From Caprimulgus europaeus (lineage: Eukaryota > Chordata > Aves > Caprimulgiformes > Caprimulgidae), in assembly GCA_907165065.1 (NCBI GenBank), contig OU015539.1:18072816-18136815 (forward strand): a DNA stretch of 64,000 bases. Reading direction: 5' to 3'. A program made the position numbers and the translations under genes. The notes under the pieces are model-generated. The model was not told the origin of the DNA. It was given only the letters and a program-made list of their open reading frames with translations, and did no database searches. This document shows, piece after piece, positions 25,450 through 37,757 of the stretch (within the stretch, counting starts at the first letter, position 1; each line of letters starts with the position of its first letter).

Positions 25450-26062
25450 TGGTGTGAGCTGGGCCAGAGCTGGTTCTGTTCAGCCCCCAGAACAGCGCTG
25501 GGGTTGGGTTCAGCTGGGATTTGTCAGCAGAGAAACGCTGAGAACATCCCCATGGTGGCATTGGTGTCCCTGGCACTGAAGGACTTTGTGTTTGTCCGTC
25601 TGCAAGCGCAAGAGCTCAGGGGTGAGGAATATTGCCATGGATCAGCTCCATGGGCATTGGGCTCTGCCAAGGGGCTGTTCCATCTCCTGTCCCCCATGGG
25701 CAGGAGATCCATGAGGGGCTCTTCCTCTCTGGCTCTCTCTGGCTCTCGCTCGGGCTCTGGCTCTCCCGGGATTGCGGTTTCGGGTCGGGATTGTCGCTGC
25801 TCCGGGATCGTTCTCTGGGAACGGGCCGGGCTGGGTGGGCGGGTGCTGAGCAATGGCACTGGGGCTCACTCATCTGCATATTTTATTACTATTATTATTA
25901 TTATTTTGAGTTTTATTTTATTTCAGTGATCAAATTGTTCACCCTACGAGTCTCCTTACCCTTGCCCCCTAGTTCTCTCCCCTGTACCCTGGGGGGAGCA
26001 GTGAGTGAGCAAGTGCCTGTGTTTGGCTGCCAGCCCAGTGCCAGCCAAGTGCAACCACCACA
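25450..26062 (+). mobile_element. Solo LTR with a divergent 5' half
   Basis: The 3' half matches the LTR family at 16592 and 56828: GGGCTCTGCCAAGGGGC, GCTGCTCCGGGATCG, GTGCTGAGCAATGGCACTGG, an (ATT)n-rich block, TAGTTCTCTCCCCTGTACCC, TGGCTGCCAGCCCAGTGCCA, end AACCACCACA. The 5' half (25450-25640) is GC-rich and lacks the family head, so this is a different subfamily or a recombinant. Ends are approximate. Confidence 0.7.
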
Positions 26063-28206
26063 AAACACCAAGGAGTTCTCAAACTCTCCAGCTGAGGCTT
26101 TTTGCCCATACTGAATGCAGTCACTATTTTGCATATTACTCTCTGTTTGCTTTGATCCTGCTGCTTGGAATTACTGATTTCTATTCAGCTGATGTGTGGT
26201 CTTATGCCTCACAGCTCTACTGACTACATAAAAATGCAGAGCTATCAGATCATCTCAGGATCATTAAAGGCAAACCAACTGATCTCAACCTACACAGAGA
26301 GGTACATAGATAAAAGTAAAGGGAACATCTACTCTTTGGACAGCTCTGGTGATCCCTTTTCATTTTACAGCAATTTAGCTGTCTTTTTCCATTTCAGATG
26401 TCAGGCATATAGCCATTACTCAAAAAGTTACATAGTTGCTTGCAATTTTTTTTAATCCCATTTCAGAGTATGATCAGGTCATGACTTTTGTTCATCTTTC
26501 TTCGTTTTCCATAGATCAAGTTCCAAATCTATTCATAAAAAGCCTCATAACTTTTGAATTTGCTATAATGTTACTCAAATGCATTATAGGTGTCACTATG
26601 ACCTGCCTCTGTGGTTAATGTGACATGAATGTCAGTCCTCTCACTCTTTCATAAAACAGTCTTAAGTTTCACAAAATAACTTAATTGTAAAGATATAAAG
26701 AGCCTGATCCTTACCCGTACCAAAACATCAAATTCTTAATCAGATTCAGTTTCTGGGATTGTTTTTGCCTGTACAGACCACAAATGGTTTTGTTTTGTTG
26801 GGTTTTTGGTTTTGTTTTGGGTTTTTTTTTTGAGAGACCCAGTAGAAGTCAAAGATACAAATGTGAAATCACATCTAGAAATGCAGGTATTAACTTCCAT
26901 GTTATATGCTGACAACTCAAATTTCATTATGTCTTGTTCAAAAGATCTGAGTGACTTGTTTGGTGGCTCAGAGGACAGTTACCGTATTGGGTCACTTTCA
27001 CCTAGGCTTCTAGATTCAGAAAATATTCTTTAACTTTTAGATGGCTTAGTTGGCAAAATCTTCCCATTTCTGAGAAGCCAAAGTATTCCAAATAGACTCT
27101 GGAGATTTTTAATTTTGGACAGCTTGGATAATTTTACAAGTCCTTTGTAATGGCAGCAGTACTTGTGTTTATAGGGAACAGCCATCCTGTTTGCCTGGGC
27201 ACATCCAATCGGTGACCCAGCGCTGTGAAACCTCTAAAAAGAGCCCCAAGCTTTTCCCTGTGCACACCCAGAGGGACCATGGATTTGTTTTCAGAGCTCA
27301 ACACCACCCCGAAGAACCAGTTCATCCTTTCTATCCAATATGGTGGACTCAGATCCTTACAAACCCTGCCCAGGGAGCACAGCTGGGACTCCGCGTCTTG
27401 TGGGTGATGGGGCTCAGCAGCTTTGCAAGAATCTTTTATGACCGAGGACTTCAGGACCCAAGTTTAGGTGCTTTTTCATCTCAGTGACAGAATCTGCTAT
27501 CACCACACGGCCAGCGCAGCCAACAGGAGGATCATCTCCTGCCAGGAGACTTACAGAAAATGTTTCTGAAAAGAGATTAAGAGAGTGGGCACGATGAAAT
27601 ATGATGCAACTTGAAAACTGATATTGAGACCCCACAGAGTGATTGTGAGGAGGAAACCTTGAGCTTGTAACCAAAGGAGGGACAGCAATGAAAGGAAAAA
27701 AGGAGAAGTTTCTCACGTTCATCCTCAGGGAGGAGGATGAGGAGGATGTCTCAGTGGAGACAGCATAGTGAGGCTGTATTTGACTCAGAGAGGTTCACGC
27801 AGGAGAGAAGTCCTCTGACATCAGTGCTGCCTATCAAGGGTAGAACTGAGAGTAACTAGAGTGCAGCTGTTCTTGGTACAAGCAATAAATGCTACTTTAT
27901 ACTAAAGGAGGGGAAAATCATAAACATAGGGCCTATTTTGAGGTGTTTTTAAGGAGACTAAGCTAATAACAAGCAAGCATAGATTGTTATCAGGAATAAA
28001 ATTAGAAAGTAAGTAAATAAATGTGATATTTTTGCCAAACATGGAAAGTTAAAGAGCAGTTATACCTCACAAGTCTATGAGATAGTGTTACAAATTGGGC
28101 AGCACCCCAGAAAGCCAATTCTAAAACCAGAAATGGAACATACTTTTAAATTCAGGCTTTTAAAATTATTGATTGGAATTGATAAGCACCTGAGGCACTT
28201 CACTAG
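26063..28206. other. Intergenic sequence
   Basis: 26063-27150 is AT-rich with nothing recognised. 27175-27900 is a GC-richer block that ends with AATAAA near 27886 and may be an old transposon or LTR. No gene found. Confidence 0.4.
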
Positions 28207-28825
28207 GGACGGGATGCCATCCAGAGGGACCAGGACAGGCTGGAGAAGTGGGCCCAGGGTCCTGCATCTGGGCTGGGACAATCCTTGTTATTGATACAGG
28301 CAAGGAGATGATGTGCTGGAAAGCAGCCCCGAGGAAAAGGACTTGGGGGCAGTAGTGGATGAAAAGCTCGACATGAGCAACCAACGTGCATCTGCAGCCC
28401 AGAAGGCCAACTGCATCCTGGGCTGCATCAGAAGAAGCGTGGCCAGGAGATCGAGAGAGGTGATTCTGCCCCTCTGCTCTGCTCTGCTGGACCTCACCTG
28501 GAGCACTGTGGCCAGCTCTGGAGCCCTCAACACAAGAAGGACGTGGACCTGCTGGAGCATGTCCAGAGCAGAGCCACAAAAATGACCCAAGGGCTGGAGC
28601 ACCACTGCTATGGGGACAGGCTGAGCTGGGGCTGTTCAGCCTGGAGGAGAGAAGGCTCCGGGGAGACCTCACTGTGGCCTCCCAGTACCTGAAGGGTGAT
28701 TGTAAGAGAGCTGGGGCAGAACTGTTCACAAGGGCATGGAGCAATGGGACGAGGGGTGATGGTTTGAAACTAGAAAGGGTCAGTTTAGGCTAGATATTAG
28801 GAAAAAGTTCCTCAATATGAGGAAC
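28207..28825 (+). mobile_element. CR1 fragment, plus orientation, 3'-truncated
   Basis: GGATGCCATCCAGAGGGACC, then a stretch reading [19 protein letters not shown] and GCTGTTCAGCCTGGAGGAGA, ending near TTAGGAAAAAGTTCCTCAAT without a CR1 tail. Several frame breaks. Confidence 0.9.
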
Positions 28826-30264
28826 TCTCCAGAGTTACCATTTACTGTTCTAACGATAAGTAGGGCAGTAAGGTGCAAGTTGACTTGTCTGAGAAAGAAA
28901 TGCAATACACTGCTACTATGGCACTGCTGTCTAATGTAAAATATAACTGAAGTTGTATTCATATTTATTGTTCTTCTGACTAGTAGGCAAGAAATTTGCA
29001 ACAACTATGAAGATGGTTTTTCGCCTCCCACAACATAGATACTGTCAGTCCATCATCAAGAGGATGGTGGAATGGAAGTAAGGACTATTTTAGGGAAAAA
29101 ATCCAAAACCAAAACCAAAACCAAAGCATTTTTGCTAAAGGACTGCCTGTATCATTCTGGTTTAGTTAATGTAATTATACAGCTACATGAGGCAGCTCCT
29201 TCCTGAGGCTTTCCTGGTACTCCCTGGAGAGGCAGGTTCCTCTAGTGGAACACCCCAAGCCTACCTAGGAGTGCTGCCTTCTCAAACACAAAAAAACAAT
29301 CTGAATTGGGAACTTCTTTCAGACTCAGTATGAGAAGTTATTAATAGGCTGGTACAGCCAATCTAAGTTTTAAATGTAACAAGTAGCAATGCTAATCAAG
29401 TACCAATGCTGGTCACACATCAACAATACAGCACCAGTAATTTACCAAAAGTATTATCCTGGTCATAATTCAAATGCATTTTCTACAGGAAATGTTTCAC
29501 CAACACAAAAGTGCCCAATTTTGACTAAATCTCAGTTTAATGACTTTAGTTAGAGTTTTGATTTAAGTGCATGGGGAGCATTATAGAATTCCAGTACCAC
29601 AGCCAAGACTGCTGATTTTTGGTTTTATTGGGTTTTTTTTCTACTTTTTTGTTTGTTTGTTTGTTTGGTTGTTGTTTTTTTTTAATATGGAGTTAGTCCA
29701 CACTAAGGAAGAGGATTCTAGTGTCCTTCATCACTAAGAATTTAAAAACTTTTCTTATAAGATAAAATTGTTCAGCTTTTCCTTCCTTATTCTTTCATGG
29801 CCACGACAGTTATAGATTTCTATTGGTGATGACAGGGTGATGGATACGTGTAATTGAAGAGTTTCACTGCTGCTTTTTAGCTGTGCTCACATCTGTGAAA
29901 AGGGGGCATTCTTCCCCAGCGCTGTTTTTGAAAGCGCAGCTGTCTTTTAATACCCCATTAAGAGCTGTTTGGGAACTTGCCACCGCTACTGGTGCTCTGA
30001 AGTCATGAACAGTTGTAAAACTTGATGAAAATATCAGCTTTAACCTCAGACCCCTTAGTTACAAACAAGTTTGTATCTTTAAACTGAACAAACTTACTTT
30101 AAAGATAGTGACAGTAATAAAATATATTGGAGGAAAAGCTTTAGAGTCTTAAATTCTGAGAAAGTGGGTAAAATGACAAAAAACCCCAATGACATGGGAT
30201 GGGAGCAGTGGTCGTGTTTGTGTTGCAAACATGGTTTGAAATGCAGCTTCTGGTTACAGAGCAG
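28826..30264. other. AT-rich intergenic sequence
   Basis: Contains a (GTTT)n run at about 29650-29667. No gene recognised. Confidence 0.45.
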
Positions 30265-32755
30265 CTTGGCTGTGCAGCTCTTCAGGAAGGACAGGCAGGG
30301 CGGCGAGGAGGGGGTGTTGCCCGCTGTGTCAACACCCAGCTGGAGTTATGGAGCTCCACCTGGAGACAGGTGAGGAGCTAAGAGAGAGTCTATGGGCCAG
30401 GATTAAAGGGAAGGCAGGAAGAGGGGATGTTACAGTGGGGGTCTGCTACAGGCCACCAGACCAGGAAGATCGAGCAGATGAGGCCCTCAGATAAGAGCAG
30501 CCTCACGTTCACAAGCCCTGGTCCTCATGGGGACTTCAACCACCCCGATATCTGTTGGAGGGACAACACAGCAGGGCACAAACAATCCAGGCGGTTCCTG
30601 GAATGCGTGGAGGACAACTTCCTTCTCCAAGTGGTCGAGGAACTGACAAGGAGGGGTGCCAAGCTGGACCTTGTTCTCACCAACAAGGAGGGGCTCATGG
30701 GGAACGTGAAGCTCTCGGGCAGCCTTGGCTGCAGTGACCATGAAATGGTGGAATTTCATGGTCACTGCAGCACCTTAGGGCAGTGAGGAAAGCACACTGT
30801 AAGCTCACCACCCTGGAGGGCAAGAGAGCAGATTTTGACCTCTTCAGGGATCTGCTTGGTCATGTACCATGAGATGAACTCCTGGAGGAAAGAGGGGCTC
30901 AGGACATACTCAAAGATCTCCTCCTCCAAACTTGGGCAAAGAGGAAGGCAGGCAAAACCAGCAGGAGGCCTGCATGGATGGACAGGAAGATCCTGAACAA
31001 ACTTAGGATCGAGAAAGAAGCCTATAGAGGGTGGAAAGAAGGACGGGTAACCTGGGAGGAATACAGAGAAATTGCCTGAGTGGCCAGGGACCAGGTGAGG
31101 AAAGCCAAGGCCCTGACAGAATTAAATTTTGCCAGAGCTGTCAAGAGCAACAAAAAAAGCTTCTAGAGGTACGTCAGGGAGAAAAGGCAAACCAGGGAAA
31201 ACGTGGGCCCTCTCCAGAAGGCAGCGGGAGACCTGGTCACCCGGGACATTGAGAAGGCTGAGGTGCTCAATGACCTTTTTGCCTCAGTCTTCACTGGCAA
31301 GGGCTGGTGCCACACTGCCCAAGTCCTAGAAAGCCAAGGAATGGTCCAGGTCAATGGAAAGTCACCCACTGTAGGAGAAGATCAGGTTCGGGACCACCTG
31401 AGGAACCTGAAGGTGCACAAGCCCATGGCACCTGATGGGATGCATCCACGGGTCCTGAGGGAACTGGCAGATGAAGTTGTGAAGCCACTGTCCATCATAC
31501 TGGAGAGGTCCTGGCTGGTGAAGTTCCTGCAGACTGGAAAAAGGGGAACATCACCCCCAATTTTAACAAGGGAAACAAGGAAGACCCAGGGAACTACAGC
31601 CCGGTCAGTCTCACCTCAGTGCCAGGCAAGATCACGGAGCAGATACTCCTGGAAACTCTGCTGAGGCACATGGAGAATGAGAAGGTGATTGGTGACAACC
31701 AGCGTGACTTCATGAAGGACAAATCGTGCCTGACCAATCTGGTGGCCTGTTATGATGGGGTCACAACATTGGTGGATAAGGCTAAAGCAACTGATGTCAT
31801 CTACCTGGACTTGTCCAAGGTGTCTGACACCGTCCTGCACAACATCCTTGTCTCTGAATCTGAGACACGTGGGTTTGATGGATGGACCACTCGGTGGGTA
31901 AGGAACTGGCTGGGTGGTGGCACTCAAAGAGTTGTGGTCAACAGCTCAATGTCCAAGTGGAAACCAGTGAGGAGTGGTGTCCCTCAGGGGTCGGTGTTGG
32001 GGCTGGTGCTGTTCAACAGCTTTGTCAGTGACATGGACACTGGGATCAAGGGCACCCTCAGCAAGGTTGCTGATGACACCAAGCTGGGTGGTGCTGTTGA
32101 CACACTGGAGGGATGGGACATCATCCAGAGGGACAGGGACAGGCTGGAGAGGTGGGAGTGTGCCAACCTCATGGAGTTCAACAAGGCCAAGGGCAAGGTC
32201 CTGCACCTGGGTCAGGGCAACCCCAAGCACAAATCCAGGCTGGGCCATGAGTGGCTGGAGAGCAGCCCTGAGGAGAAGGACTTGGGGTGCTGGGGGAGGA
32301 GAAGCTCCACATGAGGCGGCACCGTGCGCTGGCAGCACAGAGCCAATAACCGTGTCCTGGGCTGCACCCAGAGCAGCGTGGGCAGCAGGGCCAGGGAGGG
32401 GATTCTGCCCCTCTGCTCCGCTCTCCTGAGACCCCCCCCTGCAGTGCTGCCTCCAGTGCTGGGGCCACCAACAGCACAAGGACATGGAGCTACTGGAGCC
32501 AGTGCAGAGGAGGCCACGAGGATGATGCCAGGGCTGGAGCAGCTCTGCTGTGAGGACAGAAAGAAATTGTTGGTGTGAGGGTGGTGAGACCCTGTCCCAG
32601 GTTGCCCAGAGAAGCTGTGGCTGCTCCTCCCTGGAAGTGTTCTCGGCCAGGTTGGATGAGGCTTTGAGCAACCTGGTCTAGTGGAAGGTGTCCCTGCTGG
32701 TGGCAGGGGGGTTGGGACTGGATGAGCTTTAAGGTCTGGGATTCTATGATTAAGT
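30265..32755 (+). mobile_element. Long CR1 copy with degenerate endonuclease and reverse transcriptase
   Basis: About 2.5 kb, 5'-truncated inside the endonuclease domain. The frame at 30427-30786 reads [37 protein letters not shown] and GCSDHEMV, the C-terminal half of a CR1 endonuclease. After frame breaks, 31203-31664 gives an N-terminal RT segment and 31619-32314 gives [19 protein letters not shown] and [13 protein letters not shown], the RT palm. The first residue of the catalytic F/YADD-type motif is Val. The 3' end after 32655 is the usual CR1 tail, ending GGGATTCTATGATT. Stops and frameshifts make it non-autonomous and dead. Confidence 0.92.
31619..32314 (+). pseudogene. CR1 reverse transcriptase fragment
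   Basis: Longest surviving open frame of the CR1 copy (231 codons). Motifs in order: [57 protein letters not shown] and [10 protein letters not shown]. It lacks an endonuclease in frame and stops before the ORF2 C-terminus. An ordinary retrotransposon remnant, not a host gene. Confidence 0.9.
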
Positions 32756-32767
32756 TGTGGGGTTTTT

Positions 32768-32940
32768 TTGTTTTGGATTTGTTTTGTTTTCCCAATTATT
32801 GGACTGTTCTTCTCTCACCCTATGAGTCTCCTTATCCTTGTTCCCCAATTCTCTCCCCTGTCCACTGGGTGGGGGGGAGTGAGTGAGCAGCTGGGTTTGG
32901 CTGCCAGCCCAGTACCAGGCAAGTGCAACCCCCCAAAGGC
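32768..32940 (+). mobile_element. LTR 3' fragment, same family as 25450-26062
   Basis: CCCTATGAGTCTCCTTATCC, CAATTCTCTCCCCTGTCCAC, GAGTGAGTGAGCAG and TGGCTGCCAGCCCAGTACCA match the last 170 bp of the LTR at 25450. It lies directly after the CR1 tail. Confidence 0.75.
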
Positions 32941-33480
32941 AGGAGGACTCATGCTGAGCACTGACAGACACAGGGGCTGGAAGTCTGGGGGCTTTGCTGC
33001 CCCTTAAATAAATATAAATGCATCATCTCAGGCATCAGATCTCAAGCAAGGCTCTCCTCACTGCCCAGCTGTCAGTTCTTACTCCTCTTGCAGCAGAACA
33101 GGCTCTTTTCTTCTTCTTAAACAGGCAGGTTCCAGTGTCCCAGAGAGGAAAAAACCATCTCACTTCAACTGCTACCAGTGGCTGGTTCTCAAGAAGTGGG
33201 CAAGGGGAGGGAGGAGAAATAGAACAAGAACTGAAGCAGAGATGATCTGGAATTACATTGTGTATGACTCAAAGTTAAACTGAGCTATTCACAGAGCACG
33301 GGACAAGCCCAGGGTTGGAGCTGACCCAGCATGCTGTGGAGGGTCAGAGTGGGTGAAAAAAACCAAACCAAACCTACGGCAACAAGAAGTTTGAGCCTAA
33401 AGGCGCAGCAGTAGGTGCTAGAGGACTCCAAAGCAGTGCTTAGAACTTAGTTATATTTCACATTATTACTAGAAATAAAC
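32941..33480. other. Intergenic sequence
   Basis: No gene or repeat family recognised. Confidence 0.4.
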
Positions 33481-33746
33481 TTCCTGAATCAGGAACCATA
33501 TTCTCCCTTATTTTACAATAACTGCAGTTTTTACTTTAAGCCATCTGTTGCAAATCTCCTTTTGGACAAGATATCCACTGTTCAAAATGGAATTCTGAGG
33601 GGTCTTAAAGAATAACAGAGACCTTAGCAGCTGGCTTCTGCACTGGTGTCAGTCTTCTCTTTTGTTGATGCACAATTCCTGGAGAAGCTCAAGAAAGCTG
33701 CCAGTCTGGCTTGTGTTGGGGGGGCTCCTAAGGCACAGAGCCATAG
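33481..33746 (-). repeat. Right copy of the inverted repeat pair
   Basis: Reverse complement of 23501-23755, with about six substitutions and a small indel over the core by eye; the 130 bp nearest 33510-33640 have only one visible difference. Flanks are unrelated. Confidence 0.85.
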
Positions 33747-36700
33747 CAGCAGCAACAACAACAAAATTGCATTCTAATTAGTGATATATCTCTTCAGATA
33801 TAGGGTAGTAGCTTTATTATTATTATTATTTCAGTTAGATCTTCTGGCTTGATTTATATAATACATGCCATTTTAGACCTAGTATCAATCACCAACTAGA
33901 CTACTAAAATGATGTGCTTTTTTGATTGCTACTAGTAAGCAACTTCACCCAGATCTATTAAAAGCCATCAATTAATGTAACTAACGTTCACTAGTCAGAG
34001 GCAACAGCATGAGGAATGAGGTGAAACTCCATTCTTTGAAATGGGTGAAAATAAACAAACAAAAAATCATCTGTTTTCAGGCAGAATCCTATTTGTTGTT
34101 GTGTATTGAGGAAATCAAAGAAAAGCCCTTTTTTGTTGAAGGTTAAAAGGATGTTCCTGAGGATGCTTCTCATAACTGGGTTATTCCAGTTGCTTTTGGG
34201 TCCACATTTATTCTCTGCCTCCCTTGCGGAGCAGAACTACGACTCTGGTACATATTGGATAAAAAAAAAAAAATAAATCTGACATTTGTAAAAATACCAA
34301 AGGGGCAAGGGTGGGGAAATAAAACAATTTAAGAGACTTCTGTTAAGATTAAGCACACCTGCATTTGCAGTTCCTGACTGCTGGTGGAGGTTTCAGCCCA
34401 GCCACTCATTCAGTGGTGAGGCACCTCAAATTCCAGTCTTTGTTACACAGATTTGCAGAAGAGACTTTTCAATTGACTCATTCAGCTTTAGACACACCTG
34501 CTTCCACTTGTCAGCCTTCATCTCTATTCAGCTTCTAACATCTATGAAAAAGGAACATTTCACTCCATAAATACCTATGTCTCGAGTATGTGATTTTTTC
34601 AGTTCTACTAAGTTCATTCTGTCTTTGCACACTCCCAAATCTTAGTTCTGTGAATCTTCCATGAGATATCAGGCAAAAAGAGAACGCCAAATTCAACACT
34701 GCCAGGATTCTTAACACGTAGAAAGCAAGAGCTACGTGTAAAGATAATTCAAAGCTGGAATCATTTATTATTCTATTTGTAACTGCTGTCTTTTGAGTGT
34801 AGAAAAACCACTCATCTCCAGCACTGTTCCTCTCAAGTTCTGCAAGAAATTGTCCTGATGATAAAGCTCGTATACAACAGGGATACGAGTCTCTTATAAT
34901 GAGGAGTATCAGCCAGCACTGACACTGAATCAGATCTCCCCTTCACTTCTCAGGGTAAGAGCAGTGTGTTTCAACATCCAAGTACTGCACACGCCGGACA
35001 GTTACTGCAGCCTCTCACCAGTTCCATCCACAGGCACCACAGGAGCTGCCAGGGCAGCAAAGCAGCGAGCAACCCTTACACGTAAGGTGAAGACCTCATG
35101 AATGCACATCAGCTTAGTAGTGAACTTCCTTACGTTTATTTGTCCTCAACAGAAAAGCTGTAGCTAACAGAAAAGCTTCTGCTTGTTTTTGAGTTTCTAC
35201 AGCATTCTTAGAGGTTTGTAGCACACATCAAGGCCATACCTTGTTTAAAAAAAAAAAATAAAAAAATTCGTGCCCCATTACACTTTCTGCTCCAAGGTCA
35301 AAGAAGTTTTCTTGTTACAAGAACATAAAGGGAAGATTGCCAAAGGCTGCAATATTCAAGCAAAGTCATACTAGTCTGGATCAAAGCTGGAGCAAATTAG
35401 AAGTTCTGAGGCCACACCAAGTCCTACAGTCAGATAAGAGCCTATGGAATACCCTGACAATATATATGGTTGGATGCTATGACAGTCTCAAAAATGATCT
35501 TAAAAATTAACTACTTACCCTTTGAAACATGCTATGTTATCAGAATCTGTATCTTCTGTTACATGTAAGTGAAGACTAAATCTGCAGTCCTCAAGTCTCA
35601 AGACAACTGATGTCAAGAAAAAACTAACCACCTTGTAATTTTTGTCTATTAGCAGCAATTGTTTGAATTTCTGAATCTTCACATTCCCAAGAGTCAGACT
35701 TCAGTATGTCACACCCAACCCACCCCATCATTATAAATCCTGACTTCATATTAGTAACTTATTCAGAGGATTCAGTTACTCTGCATCCTGCTTCTTTCTT
35801 CTAGTGCAACTCACTTCACCTTCCCCCTGCCATGATTTGTTTGACACAGGCATCAGGGCCATTAACCATTTGAAAAAAGTTCTCCCAGGAGCACAAGGCC
35901 ATGCAGAGGTTCTTGCTTACAGCAGCCCATTATTTTGCAGGCAGTTAGCCTGCCTGAAAGATTTAACCTTCTTTTTCTAGCTCATTTAAGTGCTGCAATG
36001 ACCAAAAGGAGAAACAAGATCTTGCTTGAGATTAAGAACTCCAAATCCCCTTTTCTGCTGCCCTCCAAGGTTAAATTTATGATTTATCTACCTTTTTTTT
36101 TAAATTTTCCAACCAGTACCTTCAGATGTGCAATAGAAATGTTCTTCCCCTTTGACTCTGCTGCCTACCTTTTGGCAACAGACTTTGCACATTTGTGGAA
36201 ATGAAGAATTTCTTCCTCCTAGTAAGTATGTTCCAGTGTAACTGCGTGATCTCGTTTCTGTATGAATCCGTCACGACCTCAACACTGCTGTCCTCATTCT
36301 TCTCCAGACTCCTGACAAAAGAATGCATTCAGAAGCAGCAGCTATTCCTCTCACTGAAGGACCTGGTTACTTAGTCATTGAGAACACAGTCCATACTTTC
36401 TTACATGACAGAAAAGGATGCTGAAGGCCAGCTCAGATTGAAAGAGCACCAAGTACTCTCATAGGCAAATTCAAGCTTAACATAACAACCCGTGCTTAGG
36501 TTTACAAGAAAAGCCTTTTTCTGAGATGCTACGCTCTACATCATAGTTGGAGGCTCCCACCAGTTACACCTCAGCAGATGCAGAAAGCTTCCTTCAGAGC
36601 AAAGACCTTTCTGTGTAAGCTGCTCTGCTCTGGCACAGGGATGGCTGGGGGCAGGAGTCCTGCGTGCACCATCTGTAGATGCTCTTCTCTGAACTTCATG

Positions 36701-37197
36701 CAAAGTTAAGCAACTTCTTTCCTCCAGCAGCGACCAGGAAGCTCCTAATGAAGAACAGGTAACCACCCAGGTGAGTTCACTTCCTTCAGACTGGTTTCAG
36801 GATGGATTAGACCACTCTTTAGAGCAGCTGGTGGCTTGTTCCACCACATCAGACCCTACCTTTCTCATACAGGGTGTTATGATGGTTTCCATCCGTGGAA
36901 CATCAAATTCAAAGCTGCAGTCAACCTGTCAGTGTGTTCTTGAGGACAGCCCTAGTGACAGTTGCTGAAGCAGCTAGATCTTGCCATTGAATCGAGAATA
37001 CTTTAACGCAGCATGCATAGCAGTTAATAGATCACCAGCACCAGTCCAAGTTCACAGATTAAGCACTTGGGCAGAAACAGTGTTGCTTCAATAATCACAA
37101 ATACAATTCTTGCCTTAGTTTCTGGGAACCTATGAAGATGTCAGCAAAACGGCTCAAATATATCAAATACTTGGGATGATGAGAGAAGCCGAGAAAT
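33747..37197. other. Intergenic region; strand skew begins near 34300
   Basis: An (ATT)n run lies at about 33811-33828. From about 34300 the plus strand is by eye richer in C than G and in A than T. Candidate signals include a minus-strand donor at about 35517-35512 (GTAAGT) and an AATAAA on the minus strand at 34212-34207. No protein family recognised. Confidence 0.4.
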
Positions 37198-37757
37198 CTT
37201 TTCTCATCCCGCTCTGCTCTGCACTGGGGCGGCCTCACCTCCAGCACTGGGGCAGTTTGGGCACCACAGGATAAAAAGGATCTAAAGCTACAGGAGAGTG
37301 TCCAGAGGAGGGACACAACATTGGTAGAGTTTAGAGGAGAAGCTGTACGAGGAGAGGCTGAAGTAACTTGGTGTGTTCAGCCTGGAGAAGAGGAGACTGA
37401 GAGGAGATCTCCTGGCGGTCTGGAACTTCCTCCCCAGGGGAAGAGGAGGGGCAGGTGCTGAGCTCTTCTCTCTGGCCACCAACGCCAGGAGCAGAGGCCA
37501 TGGCAGGAAGATGTGGCAGGGGAAGGTGAGGTTGGCCATGAGGAAAAGGTTCTTGAGGCAGAGGGTGGTGGAGCACTGGCACAGGCTCCCCAGGGAGGTG
37601 CTGATGGCCCCAAGGCTGACAAGATTCCAGCAGCATTTGGCCAAGGCCCTCAGGGACATGGTGTGAGTGTTGGGATTGTCCTGTGCAGGGACAGGAGTTG
37701 GACTGATGGTCCTGGTGGGTCTCTTACCACTCACAACATTCTGTGATTCTATGATTC
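37198..37757 (+). mobile_element. CR1 3' fragment, plus orientation, young-looking
   Basis: Runs from CCCGCTCTGCTCTGCACTGG through GGAGACTGAGAGGAGATCTC and GCAGAGGCCATGGCAGGAAG to the tail ATTCTGTGATTCTATGATTC. By eye about 97% identical to the inner CR1 at 58228-58878. Confidence 0.93.

Noticed and set aside
25632-26114. 160-codon open frame
   Set aside because: It lies inside an LTR and reads non-coding regulatory sequence; no retroviral protein motif.
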